Shown: positions 1-8,682 of the stretch, one piece after another
Layout of the letters: each line of letters opens with the position of its first letter
Numbering within the stretch: the first letter of the stretch is position 1
Assembly: GCA_028876395.1 (NCBI GenBank)
Contig: JAGWRX010000038.1
Location: 1-62,165 of the forward strand
Reading direction: 5' to 3'
Source: Acidobacteriota bacterium
GTDB taxonomy: Bacteria; Acidobacteriota; Terriglobia; Terriglobales; Acidobacteriaceae
DNA: 62,165 nucleotides
The notes under the pieces: generated by a model
Told to the model about the DNA's origin: nothing
The model's input: only the letters and a program-made list of their open reading frames with translations
Databases searched by the model: none
Translations under genes and position numbers: made by a program

Positions 1-1024
1 AGTCGACTTTGCCCTTGAAGCGCGCGTAGACAAAAACAACATATGCGATGGCGAGAGTCATTCCAAAGGCCCACCAGACAAGGCCGACCTGAAGAGTGTG
101 CGGGCCGGAGATGGCGCGGGTGAGTGTGATGTCGTTCTGCGAGCCGGTGGTGGCCGGCAGCAGCACGGGATAGACGCCCCAGCACGCGCCGGCCAGCATG
201 AAGAAGAGGTACAGGCACGAGGCCAGAAACGCCTTGACCGGCTGGGATTTGCGGTTCAGCAGCCAGATGGCGGCCAGCGATACGATCACGCCGACGGGCA
301 CGATGAAAGTTGCCGGGTAGCTGAAGTAATTGTTCAGGCTGGCGGGGCGCACGGCGATGGTGGCGATGAGGCTGACCACGGTGAGGACAACAAGCAACAG
401 CCAGAGCGGAGTCACGATTCTGCGCGCGCGCTGCTCCAGCTCGCCGGAGATTTTGATGGTGAGCCAGAGCGCGCCGTGCAGCGTGAGCGCCACGAGCGCC
501 ACCAGCCCGCCGATGACGGTGTACCAGTCGAGGATGCCGGGGTTCGGGCCGGGCTGCCAGTTGGTCCACAGGGGCAGAAAGAAGTAGCCGTCAGCTTGCA
601 ACGGCACGCCGCGCAGCACGTTGGCCAGGGCCGCGCCGAAGAAGATGGTGAGCAGCGCGCTGGCCAGTCCGAAGACCCCGTCCAGCAGCCCGCGCCACAC
701 GCCCATGTCAAGGTGATTGCGCAACTCCAGCGTGACGCCGCGCAACACGAGCAGCCACAGCACAATCATCAGCGGAAGATAGAAGCCCGAGAAGGCAGAA
801 GCGTAGAGCAGCGGGAAAGCGAAGTAGAGCGTGCCGCCGCCGGCAAGGAGCCAGACCTCGTTGCCGTCCCACACCGGGCCGATGGAGTGCAGGGTGGCCT
901 GCCGCTCGGCCTCGTTGCGCACAAGGAACAGGTGGAGCACGCCAACGCCGAGGTCGAAGCCGTCGAGCACGACGTAGCCAACGATCATCACGGCAACCAG
1001 CCAGAACCAGACGAAACCCATCAT
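1..1024 (-). CDS. cydB: Cytochrome bd ubiquinol oxidase subunit II, 3' end cut by the window edge
   Basis: This is the second subunit of the cytochrome bd quinol:O2 oxidoreductase in the inner membrane. About 341 codons are readable and no stop is reached before the edge; the family is usually 335-380 residues, so only a few are missing. The protein begins MMGFVWFWLVAVM and then has YVVLDGFDLGVG in the first helix, which is diagnostic of CydB. A further hallmark is the segment HSIGPVWDGNEVWL, and repeated hydrophobic helices follow. The start at 1024 is chosen because AGGAG lies 7 nt upstream; the next codon is also ATG. It lies 114 nt downstream of cydA on the same strand, so the two form a cydAB operon. 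No cydCD or cydX is visible here. Confidence 0.95.
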   Translation of the reverse strand, partial: MMGFVWFWLVAVMIVGYVVLDGFDLGVGVLHLFLVRNEAERQATLHSIGPVWDGNEVWLLAGGGTLYFAFPLLYASAFSGFYLPLMIVLWLLVLRGVTLELRNHLDMGVWRGLLDGVFGLASALLTIFFGAALANVLRGVPLQADGYFFLPLWTNWQPGPNPGILDWYTVIGGLVALVALTLHGALWLTIKISGELEQRARRIVTPLWLLLVVLTVVSLIATIAVRPASLNNYFSYPATFIVPVGVIVSLAAIWLLNRKSQPVKAFLASCLYLFFMLAGACWGVYPVLLPATTGSQNDITLTRAISGPHTLQVGLVWWAFGMTLAIAYVVFVYARFKGKVD

Positions 1025-1072
1025 GACGAAACTCCTGATGAACGGACGATGGTCGAGATTTGTGGCCTCCCG

Positions 1073-1104
1073 CCCATTCGCCGGAAAAGAGGCGAAAGGA
1101 TGGG
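1073..1104. other. Hairpin in the cydA-cydB intergenic spacer
   Basis: CCCAT and TCGCC on the left pair with GGCGA and ATGGG on the right around an 8-nt loop, with a 4-nt bulge on the right arm. The hairpin lies inside the presumed cydAB transcript. There is no U-tract, so a role in mRNA stability or in tuning subunit ratio is more likely than termination. Function is inferred only. Confidence 0.4.
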
Positions 1105-1138
1105 ACACGAAGCCTTTGCGTGACAGCCCGCGTATCGG

Positions 1139-2494
1139 TCAATCAGCATGAACCGCCTCAGCAGGCTTCGGCTCAGGCCCGTTGCTGATTTCGCGATAGA
1201 CCAGCACGGTGAACAGCAGGCCCAGCAGCGCGTAGAGCCCCATGAAGCCCAGCAGCGTGAACAGTCCGTTCGAGGCCGACACCGTGCTGGAGAAGCCCTC
1301 GCTGGTGCGCATGAGGCCATAGATGAGCCAAGGCTGGCGGCCAATCTCCGCCGTCATCCATCCGGCGGTATTGGCAATGTAGGGCAGCGGAAAACTGATC
1401 AGCAGCAGCCACAGCATCCAGCGCGCGCCGTAGAGCTGTCCACGCCACAGCATGAAGGCCGCAGCAATCATGAGCAGCACGAAGTACGTCCCCAGCCCGG
1501 CCATGATGTGGTAGGCGTAGTAGAGCAGCGGCAGCGTGGTGGGCCACTGGTCGCGCGGAAACTGATCGAGGCCCTTTACCTCAGCCTTGGTTGTGCCGTA
1601 GATGAGAAAGCTCAACACGTCGTTGACGACAATGGGATTGTCAATCTGGCCGGTCTCCTCGTTGGGCTGCCCCATCAGCACAATGCCCGCGCCGGTTTCG
1701 GTTTTGAAGAGGCCCTCCATCGCCGCTATCGAAGCGGGTTGATTGCGGGCCACGTATTTGCCGTGCAGGTCGCCCGTGGGAAAGATGATGAGCACGGTCG
1801 AGATGAGCCCGGCAATCACACCGACCTTTGTGAAGATGTGGCCATAGTCGCAGCCGCATTCCGTGAAGCGGCCCTCAAGCAGATAAAATGCGCCCGTGGC
1901 GGCCATGACGAAACTCGCCGTGACCACTGCGCCGGTCATGTTGTGCGCGTACTGCAGCAGCGCCCACGGGTTCAGCAGCAACTGCCAGAAGCTCAGCACC
2001 TCATATTGTCCGCTGGGCAGGTGCACGTAGGCCACCGGGTGCTGCATCCATGCGTCGGTGACGATGATGAAGAAGCCCGAGATCCACGAGCCGACGAAGA
2101 CCATCACCGCCGAGAACCAGTGCAGCGTTTTGGAGAGCCGCTTTTCGCCGTAGAGGAAGAGGCCGAGAAAGGCCGACTCCAGAAAGAAGCTGAAGACGCC
2201 TTCCATGGCCAGCGGCTGCCCGATGACGCCGCCGGAGAGCCGCGAGAAGCGCGCCCAGTTGGTGCCGAACTCAAACTCCATGGGGATGCCGGTGACCACG
2301 CCGAAGACGAAGTTGATGCCGAAGATGCGTCCCCAGAAGCGCGCCGCGCGGTCCCACTCCTCATTGCCGGTTTTGAGCGCGACAGTCTTGAGCACCACGA
2401 TCAGCAGCGCCAGGCCCATGGTGAGTTGCGGAAAGAGGTAATGGAAGGTCACCGTGAAGGCAAAATGCAGCCGGTGAATCAATTCAGCAGTCAT
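1139..2494 (-). CDS. cydA: Cytochrome bd ubiquinol oxidase subunit I
   Basis: CydA carries haems b558, b595 and d and oxidises quinol at the periplasmic side. The 451-residue product starts MTAELIHRLHFAF. His18 in VTFHYLF matches the conserved N-terminal haem ligand, and the hallmark GRQPW occurs near residue 370. The protein is clearly shorter than the 522-residue E. coli form, as expected for the short-Q-loop subfamily. The reading frame stays open 40 codons further upstream, but ATG 2494 is preceded by AGGAG at 7 nt and aligns with family N-termini, so it is chosen. It is the first gene of cydAB and shares a 286-bp divergent promoter region with the protoporphyrinogen oxidase gene. That region holds a Crp/Fnr-type palindrome and a second palindrome. 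bd oxidases work at low O2 and tolerate nitric oxide, which fits the NO-defence island elsewhere in the window. Confidence 0.96.
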   Translation of the reverse strand: MTAELIHRLHFAFTVTFHYLFPQLTMGLALLIVVLKTVALKTGNEEWDRAARFWGRIFGINFVFGVVTGIPMEFEFGTNWARFSRLSGGVIGQPLAMEGVFSFFLESAFLGLFLYGEKRLSKTLHWFSAVMVFVGSWISGFFIIVTDAWMQHPVAYVHLPSGQYEVLSFWQLLLNPWALLQYAHNMTGAVVTASFVMAATGAFYLLEGRFTECGCDYGHIFTKVGVIAGLISTVLIIFPTGDLHGKYVARNQPASIAAMEGLFKTETGAGIVLMGQPNEETGQIDNPIVVNDVLSFLIYGTTKAEVKGLDQFPRDQWPTTLPLLYYAYHIMAGLGTYFVLLMIAAAFMLWRGQLYGARWMLWLLLISFPLPYIANTAGWMTAEIGRQPWLIYGLMRTSEGFSSTVSASNGLFTLLGFMGLYALLGLLFTVLVYREISNGPEPKPAEAVHAD

Positions 2495-2612
2495 TGGGGA
2501 TCTCCTGATGGAGGACGAACCCGAGGGGAAACGATATGACGCATCGCCCCCGGACCGTGGATGCGAGGTGCAGCCAGAACAAGACTTCTTCTTGCGTACC
2601 AAAGCATAACGC

Positions 2613-2626
2613 AATTGTGAACAATT
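2613..2626. promoter_or_regulatory. Palindrome AATTGTgaACAATT upstream of cydA
   Basis: AATTGT and ACAATT are perfect inverted arms around GA; one more C/G pair extends the palindrome on each side. It lies 119 nt upstream of the cydA start, next to a possible minus-strand -10 (TATGCT, 2608 to 2603). This suggests a repressor operator over the cydA promoter. The left arm resembles half of a Rex site, but the second TTCACAA half is absent, so no regulator is named. Confidence 0.4.
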
Positions 2627-2642
2627 GGGCCTTTATGATGGA

Positions 2643-2656
2643 GTGATATGAATCAC
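2643..2656. promoter_or_regulatory. Perfect Crp/Fnr-type site GTGAT-ATGA-ATCAC
   Basis: The five-base arms are perfectly inverted and give GTGA-N6-TCAC, the core recognised by Crp-like proteins with an R-E-x-x-x-R helix. The centre is about 54 nt from a possible cydA start point and about 45 nt from a possible hemY start point (TAAT-type -10 near 2684). It may serve either or both divergent genes. The Crp/Fnr regulator at 25377-26081 has the matching recognition helix. That this protein is the one acting here is inference. Confidence 0.55.
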
Positions 2657-2780
2657 ACACCACTCGGCGGCTCCAGCTTGATCCTAATCGGGTGGAATGC
2701 ACGCGCTCTGCAACGCCTCGGTTTCCGTTTGCGGAATGAAAGAGACGCAGAGTAGTTGTGATGATTGGAAGAGGTCAACG

Positions 2781-4247
2781 ATGCGGACGGCAATCATCGG
2801 CGGCGGCATAGCGGGGCTGGCAGCCGCCTATGAGCTGGAAAAAGCGCGGGCAGCGGGCGCGGCGGTCAAGTACACGCTCTTTGAGGCGCGCGAGCGGCTG
2901 GGCGGCTCCATCGCTTCGGAGATTTTGAACGGCGCGGTGCTGGAGCGCGGACCGGATTCCTTCATCACTGAAAAGCCTGCGGCCGCCGCGCTGTGCCGCG
3001 AGCTGGGACTGGGCGACGCGCTGACGCCCTCCAACGACGCCAACCGCAAGACCTACATCGTGGTTCGCAACCGGCTGGTTCCGCTGCCCGATGGGCTCAT
3101 GTTTCTGATCCCCACCAAGCTGGTGCCTACGGCACTCACGCGACTGTTCAGCCCCATGACCAAGCTGCGCATGGCGCTGGAGCTGCTGCATCCGCCGCGC
3201 CCGAGCGGGCATGATGAGTCCGTGGCCACGCTTGTAGAGAGGCACTTTGGCGCGGAGGCCGTGGACCGGCTGGCCGATCCGCTGCTCTCCGGCATCTACG
3301 GCGGCGACGCATCGCAACTGAGCGCGCGCACCGTGCTGCCCAAGCTGGTGGAGATGGAGAGCGAGTACGGCTCGCTGACGCGCGGCATGCTGGCCGCGCA
3401 CCGCAAGATGCGCAAGAAGATGGCAGCGAGCCACGCAGCCAAACCGCAGGGCAACGCACGACCCGCGCCGCGCGGCATCTTCACCACGCTGCGCGGCGGC
3501 ATGCAGCAGCTTGTGGATGCGCTCGAAGCGCGGCTTGAGCCCGCGTGGGTGCGGCGCTCCACGCCGGTGAGCGCGCTGGAGAAGACCGAAGGCGGCTGGA
3601 AGATTGCAGCGGGCGGCGTGACGGAACTCTTCGACGCAGTGATTATGGCCTCGCCCGCATGGGCCGCGGGCGAGCTGCTGGGCGCGGTTGACCCGGTGCT
3701 GGGCGAAGAGCTGGGAGGAATTCCCTACTCCTCAAGCATCACTGTGAACCTGGTCTACGACGAAGCAAAGCTGGGGCGGCTGCCGGACGGGTTCGGCTTT
3801 CTGGTGCCGGCGAGCGCGGGCCGCGCGATGCTGGCGTGCACATTTGTGCATCGCAAATTCCTGGGGCGCACACCGCCGGGCAAGGCTGTGGTGCGGGCCT
3901 TTCTGGGCGGCGCAAAAAACGAGTCGCTGCTGAACGAGAGCGACGATGCGCTCATTGCGACGGTGCGCCGCGAACTGAGCGAGATACTCGGCAGCCAGGT
4001 CATCCCCCGCGAGGCAGAACCCGAGCACGCGCAGGTGTCGCGCTGGCGCAGGGCCATGGCGCAGTACGCCGTGGGCCACCAGGAGCGGATGCAGCGCATC
4101 ACGGCGCGTGTGGCCGCGCTGGGCGGCCTGCGGCTCGCGGGCAACGCCTACGACGGCATCGGCATTCCTGATTGCATCCGGCTGGGACGGCAGGCGGCGC
4201 AGGAGTTGGTGGAGTCCGGCAAGACGGCGAGCCAGCAGGTCAGCTAG
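2781..4247 (+). CDS. hemY: Protoporphyrinogen/coproporphyrinogen oxidase, HemY (CgoX) type
   Basis: This FAD enzyme aromatises protoporphyrinogen IX or coproporphyrinogen III near the end of haem synthesis. The 488-residue product starts MRTAIIGGGIAGLAAAYELE, which contains a textbook dinucleotide-binding GxGxxG. It continues with ERLGGSI and the family motif FITEKPAAAALCRELGLGD, and ends in a FAD-contacting AGNAYDGIGIPDCI segment. Start 2781 follows GAGG about 7 nt upstream; an upstream ATG at 2697 would add a non-conserved tail. It is divergent from cydAB, whose product needs haem. Whether the substrate is the copro or proto form cannot be told from this sequence. Confidence 0.93.
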   Translation: MRTAIIGGGIAGLAAAYELEKARAAGAAVKYTLFEARERLGGSIASEILNGAVLERGPDSFITEKPAAAALCRELGLGDALTPSNDANRKTYIVVRNRLVPLPDGLMFLIPTKLVPTALTRLFSPMTKLRMALELLHPPRPSGHDESVATLVERHFGAEAVDRLADPLLSGIYGGDASQLSARTVLPKLVEMESEYGSLTRGMLAAHRKMRKKMAASHAAKPQGNARPAPRGIFTTLRGGMQQLVDALEARLEPAWVRRSTPVSALEKTEGGWKIAAGGVTELFDAVIMASPAWAAGELLGAVDPVLGEELGGIPYSSSITVNLVYDEAKLGRLPDGFGFLVPASAGRAMLACTFVHRKFLGRTPPGKAVVRAFLGGAKNESLLNESDDALIATVRRELSEILGSQVIPREAEPEHAQVSRWRRAMAQYAVGHQERMQRITARVAALGGLRLAGNAYDGIGIPDCIRLGRQAAQELVESGKTASQQVS

Positions 4248-4309
4248 GGCTGGCCGATGTTATGGAAGGGCGGGCCGGATTGCAGGAACGGCCTCTCCGA
4301 TCTCACACT

Positions 4310-5128
4310 TCAATTCTGTTTCTTCTGAAATACGCGGTTGTGGCCGACCTGCAAAATCTCGTCGAATAGCTCACGGTCCACTTCTGCCGCAACTCTTGAC
4401 GGCCCGGGATGACCCGCAAAGGCAAAACGGGGAGGTACATACCTGGTCGTCAACCCGGAATCATCTAAGACGATCAGTCCGCCCGGCTTCACTGCCCGCG
4501 AACAGTTGGCCCAATCGATCGCAGCCACTTCGTAGTCATGGCAGCCGTCAATGTAAATACAGTCCCATGTCCGGGAGGCAATCTTTTCCTGAGCAACTGG
4601 GTCGGTAGAATATGCCTTGATAAGTTCCGGTTGAGGAAGGCCGAATGAACGAAAGTTCGCGAGCGTGTCCGCGAGGTAATCGACTTCCTCCAAGTATCTG
4701 CTTACTGAATCGCCCGCAGCCGAAAATGGCGAGATACCGCATACAGGCTGCGGATGGCCGGAAGCCGTTTGCAGCAGCGAGACAAGGCTTAACACCTGCC
4801 CCCGATAGATGCCAATCTCAAGGAAATCATTGAAGCCAAACTCCTCGTACAGAAGAAACCACATTACGTGAAAGGCATCTTCACCGAAGCCTCTGCGATT
4901 CTGAGTAAAGTATGCGCGATGTTGCACCAGCCGGCTGGGCAAGCGGGCGTGAAAGTATCGAAAACATTCGAGATAAAAATCGCGGGGAGACTCCAGGCTT
5001 CCCGGCCACTCTGAGCGGCGGAGCTTCGCAGGATCAGCCGGGGAGCCCGCTTTGGCCGCCTGCATCGCCCGCGCATTCAGAAACCGATCAAGCCTTCCGT
5101 TCAGCCTGCGAAGCATGCGCATGAACAT
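4310..5128 (-). CDS. Class I SAM-dependent methyltransferase (Methyltransf_24 type)
   Basis: The 272-residue protein has a Rossmann methyltransferase core in its second half. FLEIGIYRGQ is SAM-binding motif I, DCIYIDGCHDYE gives the acidic motif II/III region, and VKPGGLIVLDDSG is motif V. The style matches macrocin-O-methyltransferase-like or glycan-associated methyltransferases; the substrate is unknown. There is no Shine-Dalgarno sequence. A -10-like TATATT (5139 to 5134) lies just upstream, so the message may be leaderless starting at ATG 5128. GTG 5131 and ATG 5122 are alternatives. It is convergent with hemY and does not look operonic with its neighbours. Confidence 0.8.
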   Translation of the reverse strand: MFMRMLRRLNGRLDRFLNARAMQAAKAGSPADPAKLRRSEWPGSLESPRDFYLECFRYFHARLPSRLVQHRAYFTQNRRGFGEDAFHVMWFLLYEEFGFNDFLEIGIYRGQVLSLVSLLQTASGHPQPVCGISPFSAAGDSVSRYLEEVDYLADTLANFRSFGLPQPELIKAYSTDPVAQEKIASRTWDCIYIDGCHDYEVAAIDWANCSRAVKPGGLIVLDDSGLTTRYVPPRFAFAGHPGPSRVAAEVDRELFDEILQVGHNRVFQKKQN

Positions 5129-5286
5129 CACACAATATAGGAGTCGTCGGGCGGGTGAACCGCCCTTCTTTCACGTTGCTGCCCCAATCTACCACACAGG
5201 GAAGTGCCCAACCTTGACGCGCTCTTTTTGCGTCGAGGATGGGGCACCGAGGTTGCTGGTCCGGGAGCGGACTTCCGGCCATCCGC

Positions 5287-7062
5287 CTATCGTGGCACCA
5301 CCGGCAGCAGCAGGGCGCTGGGGTGTTCGCTGTCGTGGAGGATGGTGTTGGTGGCTTTGACGAAGACGGCGCTGGTGGCGGCGTCCTTGCCGGTGTTCAG
5401 GTTGCGGTCGAAGCGCGGGAAGTTGCTGCTGGAGACTTCAAGGCGGATTCTGTGGCCCTTGAGGAAGACGTTGCTCGTGGACCACACGTCAATCTTGTAC
5501 TCGTAGACTTTGCCCGGCGTGATGGGCTCGGCCGTGCTGGTGGAGTTGCGGAAGCGCGCGCGCAGAATGCCCTCCGTGAGGTTGTGCGCAACGCCGTCGG
5601 GGGCCACATCGACGAGCTTCGCGGTGAAGTCGGTATCGACCGCCGATGATTTTGCGTAGATGTCGAGTGTGACAGGGCCGGTGACTTCCATATCCTGTTC
5701 AAGGGGCGGCGTGGAGTAGACGAGCACATCGTTGCGCGCTTCCACTTGCTCCTGGTCGCGCGGCCCTCCCGGAAGATGCGCCGGGTCGCAGCAGAGCGGC
5801 CCGCCGACGGTGGGCACGGGGTTGGCGGGGTCGTAGACAATGCTGTCGGCGGCTTCCTTGTGCGCTGCGGAAATCGTCAGAGCGCCGTCGCCGGCAGCGC
5901 TGTTGGCCTTGCCGGCGGAGTGCAGGAAGTAGCGCGTCTCTTTGGCGCGCCCCAGCGGCCATGCGTCTTCATAGCGCCACTTATTCTCGCCCATCACGAA
6001 GATCTTGACCGGCTTTTCAGTGGCGAATTCGTTCTGCCTTCCCTGGAAGAGGTACTCGTACCACGCGAGGGTGACGGCGTTCTCGTCGAAAGGCGCATCG
6101 GGTCCGAAATCGACTTCGCCGACCTTGCGGCCGAAGCCGGAGTGGCCGCCGATGGCGATGATCAGATGCTGGCCGTTGCGCGCGGCCTCATTGCCGGCGT
6201 GCGCCTTGAGGCCCATGAAGTTGCGCAGCGAGCCACCCTGAAACAGGTCATACCATGCGGCCACGGTGAGCGCAGGGACCTGAATGTTGGCGTAGTTCTC
6301 GTCAATGGCCCACTGCTGCCAATAGCTGTCGTAGGTGGGATGACTGAGCCAGTCTTCAAAGTAAGGAGCCAGCGTGGCGGTCGCGGCGGGCGAACCGGGA
6401 TCGAGGTGCAGGTTGTAGAGCGGATACTGCTTCAACGGCAGTACTGTGCTGTTGACGGTTGCGTTGGTTGCATCGAGGACGGCGCGGTTGAGGGTGTCCT
6501 GCGCGAGGCCGGAGGTCCACGACTCGTCGAACCACTGCTCGAATGCGCCGCCCTGGTAGGTCCAGTTCTCGTGGTAGTTGCTAGCCGTGACCACGGGGCA
6601 GATGCCGGCCAGATGGGGCGGATGGCTGATGGCGGCGAGCATCTGCGTGGCGCCCACGTAGGAGCCGCCGAACATGCCGACCTTGCCGTTGGAGTGCGGC
6701 AGCGCGGCGGCCCACTCCACTGTGTCATAGCCGTCGTTGCTTTCGTGCTTGAAGGTGTACCACTCGCCCTCGGAGGTGTAGCGCCCGCGCACGTCCTGCG
6801 CGACAACCATGAAGCCGTGCGCGGCGGCCATGCGCGCGAACGCGGCGGTGTTGTCCTTGTTGTACGGCGTGCGCTGCAGCAGGACGGGGAAGCTGCCCTC
6901 TCCCGCGGGGCGGTAAATATCCGCGCGGAGAGTGACGCCATCGCGGGTCTTCATGGCGACGTTGCGCTCGACGATGAGGTCAGGGGCGGACTGGGCCAGT
7001 GCGGAAGTGAAGGGCAGCAGCGTGACAGCAAACGCGAGCAGGCAAAGAGCTTTTTTGAGCAT
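5287..7062 (-). CDS. Secreted CocE/NonD family alpha/beta hydrolase (X-Pro dipeptidyl-peptidase-like)
   Basis: The 591-residue protein starts with a clear signal peptide ending ALA-QSAPD near residue 24. The catalytic serine is Ser134 in GGSYVG, and RTPYNKD and RGRYTSEGE are typical of the CocE/NonD family. A candidate catalytic His lies in GGHSGFG near residue 308. The C-terminal third is the jelly-roll X-Pro dipeptidyl-peptidase domain (VTGPVTLDIYA, FLKGHRIRLEVSSSNFPRFDRN). Substrates range from acyl esters to beta-lactam acyl groups and peptides, so the physiological one is not predictable. Start 7062 has GGAG 5 nt upstream. Confidence 0.9.
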   Translation of the reverse strand: MLKKALCLLAFAVTLLPFTSALAQSAPDLIVERNVAMKTRDGVTLRADIYRPAGEGSFPVLLQRTPYNKDNTAAFARMAAAHGFMVVAQDVRGRYTSEGEWYTFKHESNDGYDTVEWAAALPHSNGKVGMFGGSYVGATQMLAAISHPPHLAGICPVVTASNYHENWTYQGGAFEQWFDESWTSGLAQDTLNRAVLDATNATVNSTVLPLKQYPLYNLHLDPGSPAATATLAPYFEDWLSHPTYDSYWQQWAIDENYANIQVPALTVAAWYDLFQGGSLRNFMGLKAHAGNEAARNGQHLIIAIGGHSGFGRKVGEVDFGPDAPFDENAVTLAWYEYLFQGRQNEFATEKPVKIFVMGENKWRYEDAWPLGRAKETRYFLHSAGKANSAAGDGALTISAAHKEAADSIVYDPANPVPTVGGPLCCDPAHLPGGPRDQEQVEARNDVLVYSTPPLEQDMEVTGPVTLDIYAKSSAVDTDFTAKLVDVAPDGVAHNLTEGILRARFRNSTSTAEPITPGKVYEYKIDVWSTSNVFLKGHRIRLEVSSSNFPRFDRNLNTGKDAATSAVFVKATNTILHDSEHPSALLLPVVPR

Positions 7063-7146
7063 GGAGTCTCCGGAGCGGCGAAAGCCGACACCATTCTATA
7101 AGCAGTGCCGCACGGAAGACGCGCTTTGGGTTTGGGGGCGGGCTGG

Positions 7147-8352
7147 TTACATGCCGCCCTTGCCGAGCAGGATGCCGATGCCGTAGGTGACCGCGCCTTC
7201 AACGGCGCCGACGACGGTCATCTCCATGCCCGAAGCCCACCACGAGCGGACGGTGATGAGGCTCTTGGCAGCGCCGACGGCGAAATGGGCAATGAGCGAG
7301 ACAATGGCCGCGGCGACGATGGCCGGAATGCCCTGCAAGAAGAAAAACGGCAATACGGGAATTGCGGCTCCGATGGCCGTGGAGAGCGCGCCGGAGGTGG
7401 CGGAGACGAGGGGATTGGACAGCGCATCTTCCGTGGTGCCGAGCCGCTCGCGGGCCAGAACCTGGACCATCTGCTCGGGGTCGCGGGCGATGTGGTCCAC
7501 CACGCGGTCGGCGTCTTCCTCGGGCAGACCCTTCACCTGGTAGTAGAGCGAGAGCAGCTCGCGGGCTTCAGGGCCGTTCATCTGGACGGCCTCGCGCTCA
7601 CGGACAATCTCCGCGTCGTAGATTTCGCGTTCGCTCTTGGCGGCCAGATAGGCGCCGGAGCCCATGGAAAGGGCGCTGGCGATCATGCCGGAGACACCGG
7701 CCAGCAACACATATTTGCTGTCGCCGGCGGTGGCGCCGGAGACGCCGGAGACAATGCCGAAGATGGCGCCGAGGCCGTCGTTGACGCCGTAGATGGCGTC
7801 GCCGATCCAACTGCCGGCCTGCTTGCGTCCCTTTTCCCGCTTGGCCAGCAACTCGTCGAGAACCGCCTTGGCGTCCACGTGGGGCGCACCGGCGGGCGCG
7901 GAGTAGTGACCACGCAAGAGCGAACCAAGCTCGCGGTGATGCTCCTTCTCGTCTTCGACGACGTGGTGCAGGATGGCGATGGAGCCTTCGTCGCCCAGCT
8001 CTTTCAACTGCTTGCCATAGTTGGCAATGTGGCGGCTTTCCTCGATTTCCAGGCGGCGCAGGGCCATGCGGATGCCGCCCGCGCGGTTGGCCAGCGAGTC
8101 GGCCTCGCCACCGGGACCGCCGGTGTAGACGGGCCTGGGGCCGCCCAACTCTTCGATGCGGCTCTCCCACAGGGCGGCGTGCTCGAGCTCAGCCTGGGCC
8201 AGGTGGCGCAACACCTGCGCGCGCACCGGATCGGCGTCGCGGTCGGCCAGCGCCAGATAGGTGTGGTAGCCCTCCATCTCGGCCTGCCAGTTGCCCTCCA
8301 GGGCAGCCAGAATCTTTTTCAGCCTGGCGTTGTTCAACACTGCAATCGGCAC
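7147..8352 (-). CDS. mbfA: MbfA-like membrane ferritin: rubrerythrin/ferritin-like domain fused to a VIT1/CCC1 transporter
   Basis: This is a predicted iron (or manganese) exporter in the inner membrane with a cytosolic di-iron domain. Residues 1-165 form a ferritin-like helical bundle with three ExxH motifs, E55/H58, E105/H108 and E135/H138. Residues 175-401 are a VIT1/CCC1 transporter beginning DAIYGVNDGLGAIFGIVSG, the family signature, with five hydrophobic segments. The arrangement equals MbfA of alpha-proteobacteria, which exports iron under iron or peroxide stress. The start is GTG at 8352, supported by AAGGAG about 6 nt upstream. Fenton-stress protection fits the nearby haem and redox genes, but no regulator site was recognised. 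Confidence 0.9.
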   Translation of the reverse strand: MPIAVLNNARLKKILAALEGNWQAEMEGYHTYLALADRDADPVRAQVLRHLAQAELEHAALWESRIEELGGPRPVYTGGPGGEADSLANRAGGIRMALRRLEIEESRHIANYGKQLKELGDEGSIAILHHVVEDEKEHHRELGSLLRGHYSAPAGAPHVDAKAVLDELLAKREKGRKQAGSWIGDAIYGVNDGLGAIFGIVSGVSGATAGDSKYVLLAGVSGMIASALSMGSGAYLAAKSEREIYDAEIVREREAVQMNGPEARELLSLYYQVKGLPEEDADRVVDHIARDPEQMVQVLARERLGTTEDALSNPLVSATSGALSTAIGAAIPVLPFFFLQGIPAIVAAAIVSLIAHFAVGAAKSLITVRSWWASGMEMTVVGAVEGAVTYGIGILLGKGGM

Positions 8353-8682
8353 TCGTCTCTCCTTGCTTTCCTTTGAGAATACGGTATCTTCGGGCGATTT
8401 TGCAGGTCATCCTGGGGCCACGCACCGCGATGCGATGCCGCCGCCCGTAAAAAGCGGCGGGAACGGCAGGAGCCTTTGGAGCAGCTTATGGATTGGCCCT
8501 TCCCCAGCGCGGGGTTTCCCGTATAGTGTTGTGTTCAGCAAAAGCGGCCGGGGTATCCGGCCAAGCCGTACCACAGGCGGTAACCAACGAGCCGCCGGCA
8601 CGCGCCTGACCTGCGCCCAGGACAGGCGAACGCAGCCTTACCGGGCAGAACACTTTTTTGAGGAAGCGGGGAACAACCTCTC
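8353..8682. other. 330-bp divergent intergenic region, mbfA / sugar permease
   Basis: It holds the divergent promoters. A hairpin lies at 8438-8460 (CCGCCGC pairing with GCGGCGG across a loop rich in A). At 8477-8495 there is a 19-nt element TGGAGCAGCTTATGGATTG that recurs with one mismatch at 10038-10056, upstream of the next gene. A TATAGT -10-like hexamer for the + strand lies near 8523. No small gene is supported. Confidence 0.5.

Noticed and set aside
98-2539. Long plus-strand open frames opposite cydA and cydB
   Set aside because: Translations are His/Gln/Glu/Arg-rich mirror products of the membrane-protein codons on the other strand. The minus-strand cyd genes explain the region fully.
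2613-2626. Rex operator at the cydA promoter
   Set aside because: Only one TTGTGAA half is present; the inverse TTCACAA half at proper spacing is missing. It is kept as an unnamed palindrome.
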